From Chitinophagales bacterium (GTDB taxonomy: Bacteria; Bacteroidota; Bacteroidia; Chitinophagales; UBA8649): 64,000 nucleotides of DNA. Positions 44,401-52,861 of the stretch are shown here, in pieces. The notes under the pieces were generated by a model. It ran no database searches. It was not told the DNA's origin and saw nothing but the letters and a program-made list of their open reading frames with translations. The number at the start of each line of letters is the position of its first letter. Within the stretch, counting starts at the first letter, position 1. The stretch covers positions 124,001-188,000 of the forward strand of contig JACJYT010000003.1 of the NCBI GenBank assembly GCA_020635975.1, in the 5' to 3' direction. The position numbers were made by a program, and so were the translations under genes.

Positions 44401-45283
44401 ATGCATTGGCACAATCGTCTGGCGGACTTACACTACAACTTGGAGTGCTTCCAGTACAGGCACCAGGAGTAATACAACTGATGGTGGCATTCCAACCCGC
44501 AAGGGTATTAGATCCATCTGAGGTAAATTGAAAAGTTAAGCAACCGCTTGGATCGGTAGAACTAATAACACCGCCACCAGGAGCATCAAAAACGGTATTA
44601 CCGCAATATGCACCTAAATAAGTAGCCGAAGTGGAATTTCCATCGTAGGCTTCCAGATAATCCCAACAGGTAGTTGCGCTTGCCGTTTCTAATTCAAACT
44701 GTGTAAATGTTAGTTGTATATTTTGTCCTGGGGTACTCGGACAAATGGTCCAAACAATGTTTTCGTTGTCGCTGTAGTTTCCACTAGCTCCTGGACCAGT
44801 TCCACCGGTATCAAAAAATGATCCACTACAGCCTGTAATTGCTATGGGTGTTGGACCAGAACCTAAGACTTGACGCCATTGCAAGGTCATACAGCTTGTA
44901 TTATCCAAGCAAGGAAATTCCGAAACTAAAACGTGAACATTTCCAGTAAAGGTGGCTGTCCATGTAACCGTAGATTGTGTCCCACAATCATCGTCATTCC
45001 ATGCATAGAAGGTGTTATGGGCTGCATTTGCTATGGTAATATAAGTATCAAAATCGGTGTCGCCACAAGTGGTCCATTCATAGGTTTGCCCCATCGTTAC
45101 AGCACAAATTGTATAGTCGCCACCATACATACAGGTACTAATGGTGGTAAAACTAGAGGAGCTTGTTGTATTGATCCCTAAGGGCCAATTGAAATTATTA
45201 TTATTGCATTGCGCATTTGCTTTTCCAACAAATAAAAAAGACAAAAGAAGGCATGACAAGGTAGTTAGTAAGTTTTTTTTCAT
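41441..45283 (-). CDS. Giant T9SS adhesin, N-terminal part (signal peptide, CUB-like domain, first repeats)
   Basis: This 1,280-residue N-terminal part starts at the ATG at 45283 (MKKNLLTTLSCLLLSFLFVG, cleavage after KANAQ); a TTG three codons earlier is not needed. Residues ~30-140 form a Cys-rich beta domain. Residues ~149-275 look like a CUB domain (ITGCSGSFFDTGG, IVWTICPSTPGQNIQLTF, WDYLEAYDGNS). Further Cys-rich modules and Ig-like 'YQWQxxN' segments follow, then three divergent and two standard 52-residue repeats. The frame fails at ~41440-41580, where several small deletions relative to the repeat consensus occur. The intact gene probably runs to 32121. Confidence 0.85.
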   Translation of the reverse strand: MKKNLLTTLSCLLLSFLFVGKANAQCNNNNFNWPLGINTTSSSSFTTISTCMYGGDYTICAVTMGQTYEWTTCGDTDFDTYITIANAAHNTFYAWNDDDCGTQSTVTWTATFTGNVHVLVSEFPCLDNTSCMTLQWRQVLGSGPTPIAITGCSGSFFDTGGTGPGASGNYSDNENIVWTICPSTPGQNIQLTFTQFELETASATTCWDYLEAYDGNSTSATYLGAYCGNTVFDAPGGGVISSTDPSGCLTFQFTSDGSNTLAGWNATISCITPGACTGSTPSCSVSPPDDCANACNLGSLSTPPPCPSTTTVIDRYCGSNIGASAEDPYSYLLGCSPSGDMAAPAIDVWYSFVATSNTMDIEIIGLNTPNLGLYEGSSCGTMIGRGCAVGTSGSGYLNVSFQAVNVGSTYYLQISGEDTTDIGDFQMNFYSYIDCDPCNVSSTLVASPAPINGTYLAGQTVQFCFTVETWDATSFNWLHGVIPTFGSGWDLSSFTPTSIPASCDPFQLLGDRYWDYYSSPITAAVSGTSYGPGFFFESICGDDIGVAPTACLGVTDSDPGNNFGDAPFILGCEWEFCWEITVDECSLGTPASLNVEVNTTADGESGSWVDLACTFDPVYSLFASVACCEAPTFNALSLPSCPNSCDGSLAALGNGTAPFSFEWRDSTGNLFRSTSGLNSGDTASSLCYGWYYITVIDNNACTRTDSFYLNHEVYSAISFNTPLEDDTICAGELVSFTADVSGADVSYQWQVFNGSFWQNVTNGGFYSGVTTPTLNVLFTNASYDGRQFRVLLSDSCNMMDTAYATLRVNSLTPLPGLVNLNICEWGIFSLGSGSAPLNQNYQWQFNDNQGSGWQNIPETYPYSGTQTSFLLVNGAPFSLDEDSIRLLIFNTSCDTLISQNMIFVDQSGSIILHPINAQICENGDTSFYVITNGIEDYQWQIYNPGLGIYENISNSAIYGGTNDSVLVLSNVPFALNNSDFRVMMHDECGDILYSNNVNLLVNPASNATLDTTICSGDNFVFNGTIYDEFNLNGTEYFIASNGCDSIITINVSIFPPSLGTLDTTICSGDFFVFNGTIYDEFNQSGTEVLLASTGCDSTVTVTVSFFPPNISTLDTAICAGEFIVINGSIYDEFNTSGTEVLVGSNACDSIINVNLTILTASVSIFDTTICNGASFVFNGTTYDASNLSGTEVFTAANGCDSVVTVTVTESPLITGVFDTTICNGASFVFNGTTYDASNLKWNRSAANGCDSVVTTESPLITLRFVTFLLSLMVQLMMLLI

Positions 45284-45309
45284 AGGCCGCAAAGGAAATC
45301 ACCTTTCTA

Positions 45310-45339
45310 CAAATTTATAAATAAAGGACTCAATTACAA
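45310..45339 (-). promoter_or_regulatory. Promoter of the giant adhesin operon
   Basis: On the minus strand TTG (45337-45339) precedes TAAATTTG (45310-45317) with 19 bases between, matching the Bacteroidota consensus, about 27 bases before the ATG at 45283. Confidence 0.7.
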
Positions 45340-45450
45340 GTCCTATTCAGATTTTTCTGAAATATACGATACTTTAGCGTGGATAGTTTTATCTCCTTGA
45401 AATTTTTCTTACCCCTTTCAATAAAATTTAAAAATTGACCTACAAATAGC

Positions 45451-45458
45451 TAATTTTG
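45451..45458 (+). promoter_or_regulatory. Candidate -7 element of the cystathionine beta-synthase-like gene
   Basis: TAATTTTG matches TAnnTTTG and lies 19 bases before the ATG at 45478. The nearest upstream TTG (45435-45437) is only 13 bases away, so the -33 element is doubtful. Confidence 0.4.
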
Positions 45459-45477
45459 CAACTGAAAACCAAACATA

Positions 45478-46842
45478 ATGCATAAAGTTTACAATAATAT
45501 ACTAGAAACTATTGGTGATACACCTATGGTTAAGCTAAATTCTATAAGCAAAGATTTTCCTGCCGATATCTACGTAAAAATAGAATCTGTGAATCCTGGT
45601 AATTCGGTAAAAGATAGAATGGCCTTGCGCATGCTAGAAGGAGCGGAGCAAGAGGGTCGAATCAAACCTGGCGGAACTATTGTTGAAGGCACTAGTGGAA
45701 ACACTGGTATGGGCTTAGCCTTAGCTGCCATAGTAAAGGGGTATAAATGTATTTTTGTTACTACAGATAAACAATCTAAAGAAAAGGCCGATATTTTGAA
45801 AGCTGTCGGAGCAGAAGTAATTGTATGTCCAACCGATGTGGAAGCATCTGACCCAAGGTCGTATTATTCGGTTTCTGCTAGAGTGGCCTCTGAAATTCCA
45901 AATTCCTTTTATGTTAACCAATACGATAATCCTTACAATAGTTTGGCGCATTATGAACAAACAGGACCAGAAATTTGGAAGCAAACGGATGGAAAAATCA
46001 CACATTTTGTAGTAGGAGTGGGAACAGGAGGAACCATTTCTGGTACAGGCAAATATCTAAAAGAGCAAAATCCAAGGGTGAAAATTTATGGTATAGATAC
46101 CTATGGTTCGGTATTGAAAAAATACCACGAAACTAGGATTTTCGATGAGAAGGAAATTTATCCCTACATTACCGAGGGTATTGGAGAAGATATCCTTCCA
46201 AAGAATGTAGACTTTGACGTAATTGATTACTTTGAGAAGGTTACCGATAAAGATGGTGCTGTGATGACGCGAAGACTAGCCAAAGAGGAGGGGATATTTG
46301 CAGGTTATTCTGCGGGCAGTGCTATCGCTGGAGTACTTCAAATGAAGGATAAGTTTAAGAAAGGAGATATGGTAGTGGTGCTTTTGCACGACCATGGAAG
46401 TCGTTATGTAGGTAAAATTTTTAACGATGAGTGGATGCGCGAAAGAGGTTGGTTGGATAAGGAACCTACAGCTAAAACAATAATTGAAACGAAGAAAAAT
46501 AAGGGATCGATTTCTGTAGATATTAATGAAAATATTGCAAGTGTTTTCAAAATAATGAAGGAAACCGATATTTCTCAATTTCCAGTGCTTAAAGAAGGCG
46601 AAATTGTTGGGAGTATCACAGAAAGAAATATTCTTAGTGCTTTAGTAGATGGTGCCGATGCACATACCACAAGAGTTAGTGGCGTAATGTTACAATCTTT
46701 CCCTTATGTGGGCCTAAATGAAAAGGCAAGAGATATATCTAAATTAATAAGTAAATCCAATTCTGCGGTATTGGTAAAAGATACTGCCGGACAGACACAT
46801 ATCATTACAGAATATGATCTGATTGATGCCATGGCGATCTAG
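45478..46842 (+). CDS. Cystathionine beta-synthase-like PLP enzyme with CBS domain pair
   Basis: This 454-residue protein has a PLP fold-type II catalytic domain (1-~325): NPGNSVKDRMA with the Schiff-base lysine, the SGNTG substrate loop TVEGTSGNTGMGLALAA-like, GVGTGGTISGTGKYL and EGIFAGYSAGSAIAG. A C-terminal CBS pair (~335-454) has SISVDINENIASVFKIMKE and SGVMLQSFPYVGLNEKARDI. This architecture is cystathionine beta-synthase (serine plus homocysteine), rather than plain cysteine synthase; bacterial CBS-tailed forms can also make cysteine. It stands alone, divergent from the adhesin operon. Confidence 0.93.
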   Translation: MHKVYNNILETIGDTPMVKLNSISKDFPADIYVKIESVNPGNSVKDRMALRMLEGAEQEGRIKPGGTIVEGTSGNTGMGLALAAIVKGYKCIFVTTDKQSKEKADILKAVGAEVIVCPTDVEASDPRSYYSVSARVASEIPNSFYVNQYDNPYNSLAHYEQTGPEIWKQTDGKITHFVVGVGTGGTISGTGKYLKEQNPRVKIYGIDTYGSVLKKYHETRIFDEKEIYPYITEGIGEDILPKNVDFDVIDYFEKVTDKDGAVMTRRLAKEEGIFAGYSAGSAIAGVLQMKDKFKKGDMVVVLLHDHGSRYVGKIFNDEWMRERGWLDKEPTAKTIIETKKNKGSISVDINENIASVFKIMKETDISQFPVLKEGEIVGSITERNILSALVDGADAHTTRVSGVMLQSFPYVGLNEKARDISKLISKSNSAVLVKDTAGQTHIITEYDLIDAMAI

Positions 46843-47001
46843 TGTTTCAGCTCTTGATTAGCTCGGATAGACTTTAAGTAATTGTTTGCAGATAGAACTA
46901 TGTCTTGACCTTAGCGAAAATCATAAAAATATAGGGCTATATATTTTTTGAATAAATATATAATTGCTAGTTTTATCTTAAATAATACAATTATAAAAAA
47001 C

Positions 47002-47565
47002 ATGAAACACGCTATTTTAATCTTGTTTGTCTTTTTTAGTTTTGCTTTTCAACCCTGCTTTGCGCAGGATGATGAAATTTCTGAGGAAGAATTGGAGCTT
47101 CTAATGGAAGAATTCAGGTCAGATTTCAAAACCGTAGTAAAAGATTTTCCAAATAATTTTCAAAATATAAAAGGGGCTAAAATTACAGATGAAGCTAATT
47201 ATGAAAGTTTGATTCCATTAAATTTAGCAGAAGAAAGCTATTTGAGTCCAAGAACTTTTACCGATGAGTTAGCCTTTGTTGCTGTTTGTGGGGAATTTGA
47301 GGATGAGGAAGTTGCCAAGAATGTTCACGCTCTGGTGAAGTATCTAATTGAAACTACAAAATTTGATTTCTCTTTACTAAGTAAGCAAATAGACAATGAA
47401 AATGAAATGATGGATTATTGGCTAGTATGGGATTTGAATAGCGATAGATTTAGCAATATGGTAATTAAACTTCGACGTTTTAGTGTACCTACTTTTAATT
47501 TTGACCCTGGTATGCCTTCCGAAACCTATCATGTCGTTATTAATATTGAACGAATTAAGTCTTAA
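47002..47565 (+). CDS. Small exported protein of unknown function
   Basis: From the ATG at 47002 this is a 187-residue protein with a clear signal peptide (MKHAILILFVFFSFAFQPCFAQ). The longer open frame from 46948 would prepend 18 residues of poor character. The mature protein is acidic at its start (DDEISEEELELLMEEFRSDF) and contains SDFKTVVKDFPNNFQNIKG-like and DYWLVWDLNSDRFSNMVIKL segments. I do not recognise a named family. It is probably periplasmic and has no obvious operon partner. Confidence 0.7.
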   Translation: MKHAILILFVFFSFAFQPCFAQDDEISEEELELLMEEFRSDFKTVVKDFPNNFQNIKGAKITDEANYESLIPLNLAEESYLSPRTFTDELAFVAVCGEFEDEEVAKNVHALVKYLIETTKFDFSLLSKQIDNENEMMDYWLVWDLNSDRFSNMVIKLRRFSVPTFNFDPGMPSETYHVVINIERIKS

Positions 47566-47576
47566 TTTTTCTTCAA

Positions 47577-47608
47577 AAAATCTTTCCCTAGTTTTATAGG
47601 AAAGATTT
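47577..47608 (+). terminator. Hairpin downstream of the small exported protein
   Basis: AAATCTTTCC pairs with GGAAAGATTT across a short loop, 12 bases past the stop codon. The tail is not strongly T-rich, so terminator activity is uncertain. Confidence 0.45.
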
Positions 47609-47726
47609 CATCTTTCAGAACAAAGTTTCTTATTTCTTGTTAAAAAAATTTAAGGCAGTTAAAAGCTATGCCTTTAAAATTTCATGGGCATGGTATTTTT
47701 ATATCTTTACCCAGCAATATTTGTTT

Positions 47727-50171
47727 ATGAAAAAATTCTTGACCCTTCTTTGTGTCCTCCTTTTTGCAAAAGCCTTTTCCAATAAGCCTTCTTCCGAAAT
47801 ATACATGGATGTTCAAAAGATGTATTCCTTAAAGAAGGTCTTGTACATTGCCGCTCATCCCGACGATGAGAATACTCGTGCTTTAGCCTATTTTTCACTT
47901 CATGATAAGGCAGAAACGGCTTATTTTTCCTTGACAAGAGGAGATGGTGGACAAAATTTGATTGGTAAGGAATTAAGTGAAGACTTAGGTGTTTTGAGAA
48001 CGCAAGAATTATTAAGTGCAAGATCTTTTGATGGTGCCGAGCAGTATTTTTCGAGAGCTGTTGATTTTGGTTTCTCGAAATCAGCAAAAGAAAGCTTGGA
48101 AAAATGGGGGGAAGAATTAATTCTATCGGATGTTGTTCTAATGATTCGAAAGTTTAAACCAGATGTTATTATAACGAGGTTCCCTCCAGATGAAAGAGCC
48201 GGACATGGTCATCACACGGCATCGGCTTTACTTGCCATAGAAGCTTTTAACTTAGCTGCAGATCCAAAATATTTACCAGAACAAGTTGCCTTGTACGGAA
48301 CCTGGCAATGTACTTCTATTTACTGGAATTCTTCAACTTGGTCGAATCCCAATGTAGCAGAAGAAGCACAAAATAATCCGAACTATATCATTAAAAACAT
48401 TGGTGGCTATGATCCTTTATTAGGGATGTCGTATAACGAAGTAGGAACCATTGCTAGAAGTCAACATAAATGCCAAGGCTTTGGTGCTATTGTAGAAAGA
48501 GGAGAACAAGTGGAGTATTTTGAGTACTTGGGAGGAAAGAAGTTGCAAAATGATTTCTTTGAATACAACACTAAAACTTGGAAAAGCCTGGCAAATGAAA
48601 AGCTTCAACAAGCTATGGATGCTCTTTTGCAAAACTTCAATTTTGTTCATCCTGAAAAGAATGTAACAGCACTTCTTGGCATCAAAACTCAACTGGAATC
48701 TTTACCAAATAGTGCCTTCAAAGAAGAAAAGCTAAACCTATGTGTTCAAATAATTCAAGCATGTTTAGGTTTGTATGCTGAAGTATTGAGTGATGATTTT
48801 GCTTATGCTCTAGGAGAAGAAATGACTTTAGAACTACAAGTGCTCAATCGCTCAGATATTCCTGTCACTCTTGTTTCGATAGATGGCAACATAGATAAAG
48901 CAATTCTCTTAAACAAGGATAAAACCTACAAGCAAAAAATAACTGTCAAGAATGAGGCAAGTCTTTCTACACCTTACTGGCTTACCCAGCCTTTTACCAA
49001 TACTTTCACTGTAGAAGATGCCGATAATTTTTTAAGAGCAGAGAACAAGCCTAGCTTTACGCATGAGCTTAAACTAGAAGTAGGGGGTTCTCTACTAACA
49101 TTGCAGCTTCCCGTAAAATATAAGTGGCGCGATCCAGCTTATGGCGAACGTGAAAGACCAACAGTAAGTACTCCAGATTACACGATTAATTTCGATGAAA
49201 AGTCCATTATTTTAAAAGCAGGAGAAACGAAAACACTAGCACTAAAACTGCACGCTTTTAAAGATAATTTAGATGAAAAGATAAGTCTTAAAGCTCCAGA
49301 AGCTTGGACCATATATCCATCGGAAATTCAGCTAGAAAGCACTAAGAAGCATCAAGAATTTTTTGTAAATGTGCAAATTCAAGCCTCAGAATCTAGTCGC
49401 CGGGGACAAGTACTTATTTTGAACAAAGATGGAGAAGAGCTAAAGAGCTATACAGAAATTGCCTACGACCATATCCCTACCCAAGTTATATTTAAGCCAG
49501 CAGTATTAGAGTGTATAAAATTAGATGCTCAAATAAAAAACGGTAAAATTGCTTACATTCGAGGTGCCGAGGATGTGGTGCCAGAAGCCATTGCACAATT
49601 AGGTTTTGAAGTGGAGGTTTTTCAAGTTGCGGATTTAGCTACGCTCGATTTGAGTACTTACCAATCGGTGGTATTAGGAATTAGAATTTACAATGTAGCC
49701 AGCGAGTTAAGTAATTTCGACGAGAAACTTTTTGCCTATGTTAAGGATGGAGGGAATTTAGTAATGCAATACAACACGGCATCTAGATCTACCCCAAATT
49801 TAAAGTTCGGCGGACCACTGCCTTTTGAGTTATCGCGAAATAGAGTTACGGAAGAAGATGCGCCAGTTACTTTCTTAGCACCGTCTCATCCGATAATGAA
49901 TTATCCCAACAAAATCACCCAAAAAGATTTTGACAATTGGGTACAAGAAAGAGGTTTGTATTTTGCTGCGAATTGGGATGAAAGATATAAAGCTTTATTT
50001 TCTTGGCAAGATGAAGGAGATAGTGCGCAAGAGGGGGCGCTTATTGTAGCCAATTACGGAAAAGGAAGATTTGTCTACACTGGAATTTCCTTCTTTAGAG
50101 AACTACCCAATGGGGTAGAAGGAGCTTATCGTCTTTTTGCAAATTTATTAAGCTATGAGCCAAAAAAATAA
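47727..50171 (+). CDS. PIG-L (LmbE-like) family deacetylase, large secreted form
   Basis: From the ATG at 47727 this is an 814-residue protein with a signal peptide (MKKFLTLLCVLLFAKAFS). The upstream in-frame start at 47637 would bury the signal. The N-terminal deacetylase domain has the zinc motif AHPDDE (43-48), RGDGGQN, and the third ligand region AGHGHHTAS (158-166). The C-terminal ~600 residues are beta-rich plus a ThuA/GATase-like end (YVKDGGNLVMQYNT, GKGRFVYTGISFFRELP). PIG-L enzymes remove N-acetyl groups from GlcNAc conjugates; the exact substrate is unknown. It forms an operon with a 39-residue membrane protein, a symporter and a DUF2911 protein. Confidence 0.9.
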   Translation: MKKFLTLLCVLLFAKAFSNKPSSEIYMDVQKMYSLKKVLYIAAHPDDENTRALAYFSLHDKAETAYFSLTRGDGGQNLIGKELSEDLGVLRTQELLSARSFDGAEQYFSRAVDFGFSKSAKESLEKWGEELILSDVVLMIRKFKPDVIITRFPPDERAGHGHHTASALLAIEAFNLAADPKYLPEQVALYGTWQCTSIYWNSSTWSNPNVAEEAQNNPNYIIKNIGGYDPLLGMSYNEVGTIARSQHKCQGFGAIVERGEQVEYFEYLGGKKLQNDFFEYNTKTWKSLANEKLQQAMDALLQNFNFVHPEKNVTALLGIKTQLESLPNSAFKEEKLNLCVQIIQACLGLYAEVLSDDFAYALGEEMTLELQVLNRSDIPVTLVSIDGNIDKAILLNKDKTYKQKITVKNEASLSTPYWLTQPFTNTFTVEDADNFLRAENKPSFTHELKLEVGGSLLTLQLPVKYKWRDPAYGERERPTVSTPDYTINFDEKSIILKAGETKTLALKLHAFKDNLDEKISLKAPEAWTIYPSEIQLESTKKHQEFFVNVQIQASESSRRGQVLILNKDGEELKSYTEIAYDHIPTQVIFKPAVLECIKLDAQIKNGKIAYIRGAEDVVPEAIAQLGFEVEVFQVADLATLDLSTYQSVVLGIRIYNVASELSNFDEKLFAYVKDGGNLVMQYNTASRSTPNLKFGGPLPFELSRNRVTEEDAPVTFLAPSHPIMNYPNKITQKDFDNWVQERGLYFAANWDERYKALFSWQDEGDSAQEGALIVANYGKGRFVYTGISFFRELPNGVEGAYRLFANLLSYEPKK

Positions 50172-50274
50172 GGAAGATAATACGAATTGGAAAGCTTGGT
50201 ATTGGGGCTTGATTATCTTCTTGTTAGTCCAAATAGCAAGCTATTATTACATCACAAAACTATTCGAAGCGTGA
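50155..50274 (+). CDS. Small single-pass membrane protein coupled to the symporter
   Basis: Reading from the ATG at 50155 gives 39 residues: a polar start (MSQKNKEDNTNWKAWYWG) and one hydrophobic helix (LIIFLLVQIASYYYITKLF). It overlaps the end of the PIG-L gene by 17 bases. Its TGA overlaps the GTG start of the symporter by 4 bases (GTGA). Tight overlap on both sides, plus a clean membrane helix and an aromatic WKAWYWG edge, argue for a real small subunit or chaperone of the symporter, as known for some other SSS-family carriers. No family is assigned. Confidence 0.7.
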   Translation: MSQKNKEDNTNWKAWYWGLIIFLLVQIASYYYITKLFEA

Positions 50275-51953
50275 ATTATATAGATTGGATAGTTTTAGTT
50301 GGAACTCTTTTGCTTATAGTTTTATATGGTGCATGGAAAACCAGAAAAAACAAAGATTTAGATTCTTATTTAAAAGGTAATGCCGAGAATTGGGCCACCA
50401 TAGGCTTGTCGATTATGGCAACCCAAGCAAGCGCAATAACTTTTCTTTCCACTCCAGGACAAGCCTACGAAAGTGGTATGGGCTTCGTGCAGTTTTATTT
50501 TGGTTTACCGCTTGCCATGATTATTATCTCTATTTTTATATTACCCATTTATTATAAGCTAAAGGTATTTACAGCCTATCAGTATTTAGAGCAACGATTT
50601 GATGTGAAGGTGAGGGCCTTTACAGCCTTTTTGTTTTTAGTTTCTCGTGGTTTAGCAGCAGGGATAACCATTTATGCGCCGGCCATTATTCTTTCTAGTT
50701 TGCTAGATTGGAACCTTCAATTAACTTGTTTGGTGGTTGGTGGACTAGTGATAATTTATACCGTTTCGGGGGGTAGTAGAGCGGTTTCTTTAACACAAAA
50801 ATGGCAGATGGCGGTAATCATGGCGGGGATGTTTGCTGCTTTTTATTTTGTTCTACAAAGTTTTCCAGAACAAGTGGGTTTGAAGGAAGGAATCGATATT
50901 GCTGGTCGACTAGGAAAAATGAAGTTGATAGATTTATCGGTAGACCCTAAGAATCGTTACACTTTGTTTTCGGGTTTAATCGGAGGCTTATTCTTGTTTG
51001 TTTCTTATTTCGGAACTGATCAGAGTCAGGTGCAAAGATATTTGGGAGGGAAATCTTTAACTGAATCTCGTTTGGGTTTAATGTTTAACGGACTTTTAAA
51101 AATACCGATGCAGTTTTTTATCCTGCTCGTTGGCGCTATGGTATTTGTTTCTTTTCAGTTTAATAAACCACCTATTATTTTCAATACTTCTGCCACCAAT
51201 GTAGAAACCCAAAAGCAGGCAGAATTAGTGGAGATAGAAAGTGCTTATAATGAGGTTTATCAAGAGAAAAGAGCAGCATTAAGTTCTTGGCTAGAAAATG
51301 GAACTCAAGATTTTGGCGTAATCAGCGCATTGCAAGAAGAACAAGATGCTTTGAGAAAAGATTATAAGGATAAAATGCTAAGTATGGATGCCAATTACGT
51401 GCAAAAAGATAGCGATTATATTTTTCTAACTTTTGTTTTGAATTTTCTCCCAACTGGCTTAATTGGTTTGTTGTTAGCAGTTATATTCTCTGCAGCCATG
51501 TCTTCTACAGCGGGCGAGCTCAATGCACTTGCTTCTACTACTACCATAGATTATTATAAGAAATTTTGGAGTAAGGGTGAGGATACTGCGAAGGATTTGA
51601 AAGTCAGTAAATGGCTTACGATAATTTGGGGTTTCTTGGCAATTTTAATTGCTTTAACAGCTGGCTTGTTCGAAAATTTGATTCAATTAGTGAACATTTT
51701 AGGTTCTCTCTTTTATGGAACCATTTTGGGTGTTTTCCTCTTAGCATTTTTCTTTAAAAAGGTAGGAGCAAAGGCAGCGTTTATAGGTGCTATTGTTGGA
51801 CAAGTTTTTGTTCTTCTATTGCATTTATTAACAGTTATGAAATATATAGAGTTAAGCTATTTATTATATAACATTATTGCTAGTACGATAGTGGTATTAA
51901 TAGGATTATTATTAGAAAATTTATTATTTAACACCAGTTTAAAAAACAAGTAA
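50271..51953 (+). CDS. Sodium:solute symporter (SSS family)
   Basis: I place the start at GTG 50271, giving 560 residues beginning (M)NYIDWIVLVGTLLLIVLYG. The frame extends upstream to a TTG at 50187, but that part overlaps the small membrane-protein gene and is not membrane-like. The protein has ~13 hydrophobic spans, with SSS hallmarks in helix 1-2 (GLSIMATQASAITFLSTPGQ) and TVSGGSRAVSLTQKWQ. The conserved core GTDQSQVQRYLGGKSLTESR and the late AMSSTAGELNALASTTTIDYY are also present. A ~100-residue cytoplasmic loop (ETQKQAELVEIESAYNEVYQ...) sits mid-protein. It probably imports a sugar-like or carboxylate compound with Na+; the adjacent PIG-L enzyme may process a related compound. Confidence 0.9.
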   Translation: MNYIDWIVLVGTLLLIVLYGAWKTRKNKDLDSYLKGNAENWATIGLSIMATQASAITFLSTPGQAYESGMGFVQFYFGLPLAMIIISIFILPIYYKLKVFTAYQYLEQRFDVKVRAFTAFLFLVSRGLAAGITIYAPAIILSSLLDWNLQLTCLVVGGLVIIYTVSGGSRAVSLTQKWQMAVIMAGMFAAFYFVLQSFPEQVGLKEGIDIAGRLGKMKLIDLSVDPKNRYTLFSGLIGGLFLFVSYFGTDQSQVQRYLGGKSLTESRLGLMFNGLLKIPMQFFILLVGAMVFVSFQFNKPPIIFNTSATNVETQKQAELVEIESAYNEVYQEKRAALSSWLENGTQDFGVISALQEEQDALRKDYKDKMLSMDANYVQKDSDYIFLTFVLNFLPTGLIGLLLAVIFSAAMSSTAGELNALASTTTIDYYKKFWSKGEDTAKDLKVSKWLTIIWGFLAILIALTAGLFENLIQLVNILGSLFYGTILGVFLLAFFFKKVGAKAAFIGAIVGQVFVLLLHLLTVMKYIELSYLLYNIIASTIVVLIGLLLENLLFNTSLKNK

Positions 51954-51955
51954 AC

Positions 51956-52786
51956 ATGAAAAATTTATTATTAATTATTGCAACATTTTTGATGGCAATG
52001 AGCACGAGCGCTCAAACTTTACCCAAGCCTAGTCCACTAGGAAATAACAGCCAAGTAGTTGGTGTTACCACAGTTTCTTTTGAATATTCTCGTCCGGGAG
52101 TTAAGGATAGAGAGATTTTCGGTGGACTCTTAGCTTATGGAGAATTGTGGCGTTTTGGAGCCAATAGCGCAACCAAGTTTACCATAGATACGGATATCAA
52201 ATTCGAAGAAGGAATCTTAGCGGCAGGAAGCTACGCTATGTTTGCCATTCCGAATAAGGATATGTGGACTATCATTTTCAACAAAGACACTAAACAATCA
52301 GGTACAGAATCTTATTCGCAAGATTTGGATGCTCTAAGAGTTAAGGTAAAAGCTATGGAAAATTCTTTTACAGAAACTTTTACTTTAGGAGTTGACAATG
52401 TTAGAAATGACGGAGCCTCTTTAGTGATGTTGTGGGATAAAACAAAGCTTGAAATTCCTTTTACTGTTGAAACCAACAAACTTGCTGAATACAATATTCA
52501 GGAAGCAGAAAAACAAGGGGAGAATTTAGCAGATGTTTATGGTAATGCAGCTAATTTCTACTATGGTACTTTAAAGGATTACAACAAGGCTTTAGCTTAT
52601 GCGGATAAGTCTATAAAGTTAGGAGAGAACTATAGAAATGTGTTTATGAAAGCGAGAATTTTAAAGGAATTAGGCAACACGAAAGAAGCTACTACTTTAG
52701 CTACAAAGGCTTTAGACTTAGCAACGAAAGAAGATGCTAAAGGCTATATGAATTTTATTTCGGGCACTTTAGATTCTTGGAAATAG
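51956..52786 (+). CDS. DUF2911 domain protein with C-terminal TPR-like region
   Basis: This 276-residue exported protein has a signal peptide (ending MAMSTSAQ). The DUF2911 domain spans ~20-170: SPLGNNSQVVGVTTVSFEYSRPGVKDREIFGG, YGELWRFGANSATKFTID and GSYAMFAIPNKDMWTIIFNKD. The remainder (EAEKQGENLADVYGNAANFYY, then YNKALAYADKSIKLGENYRN) looks like two TPR repeats. It starts 2 bases after the symporter and is the last gene of the operon. DUF2911 function is unknown. Confidence 0.92.
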   Translation: MKNLLLIIATFLMAMSTSAQTLPKPSPLGNNSQVVGVTTVSFEYSRPGVKDREIFGGLLAYGELWRFGANSATKFTIDTDIKFEEGILAAGSYAMFAIPNKDMWTIIFNKDTKQSGTESYSQDLDALRVKVKAMENSFTETFTLGVDNVRNDGASLVMLWDKTKLEIPFTVETNKLAEYNIQEAEKQGENLADVYGNAANFYYGTLKDYNKALAYADKSIKLGENYRNVFMKARILKELGNTKEATTLATKALDLATKEDAKGYMNFISGTLDSWK

Positions 52787-52861
52787 TTTTTGTTGACTAG
52801 AGAATTAGAAAAATAGAGAAATAGAAAATTAGAGAGTTAGTTGATTAGTTGACTAGATTTC

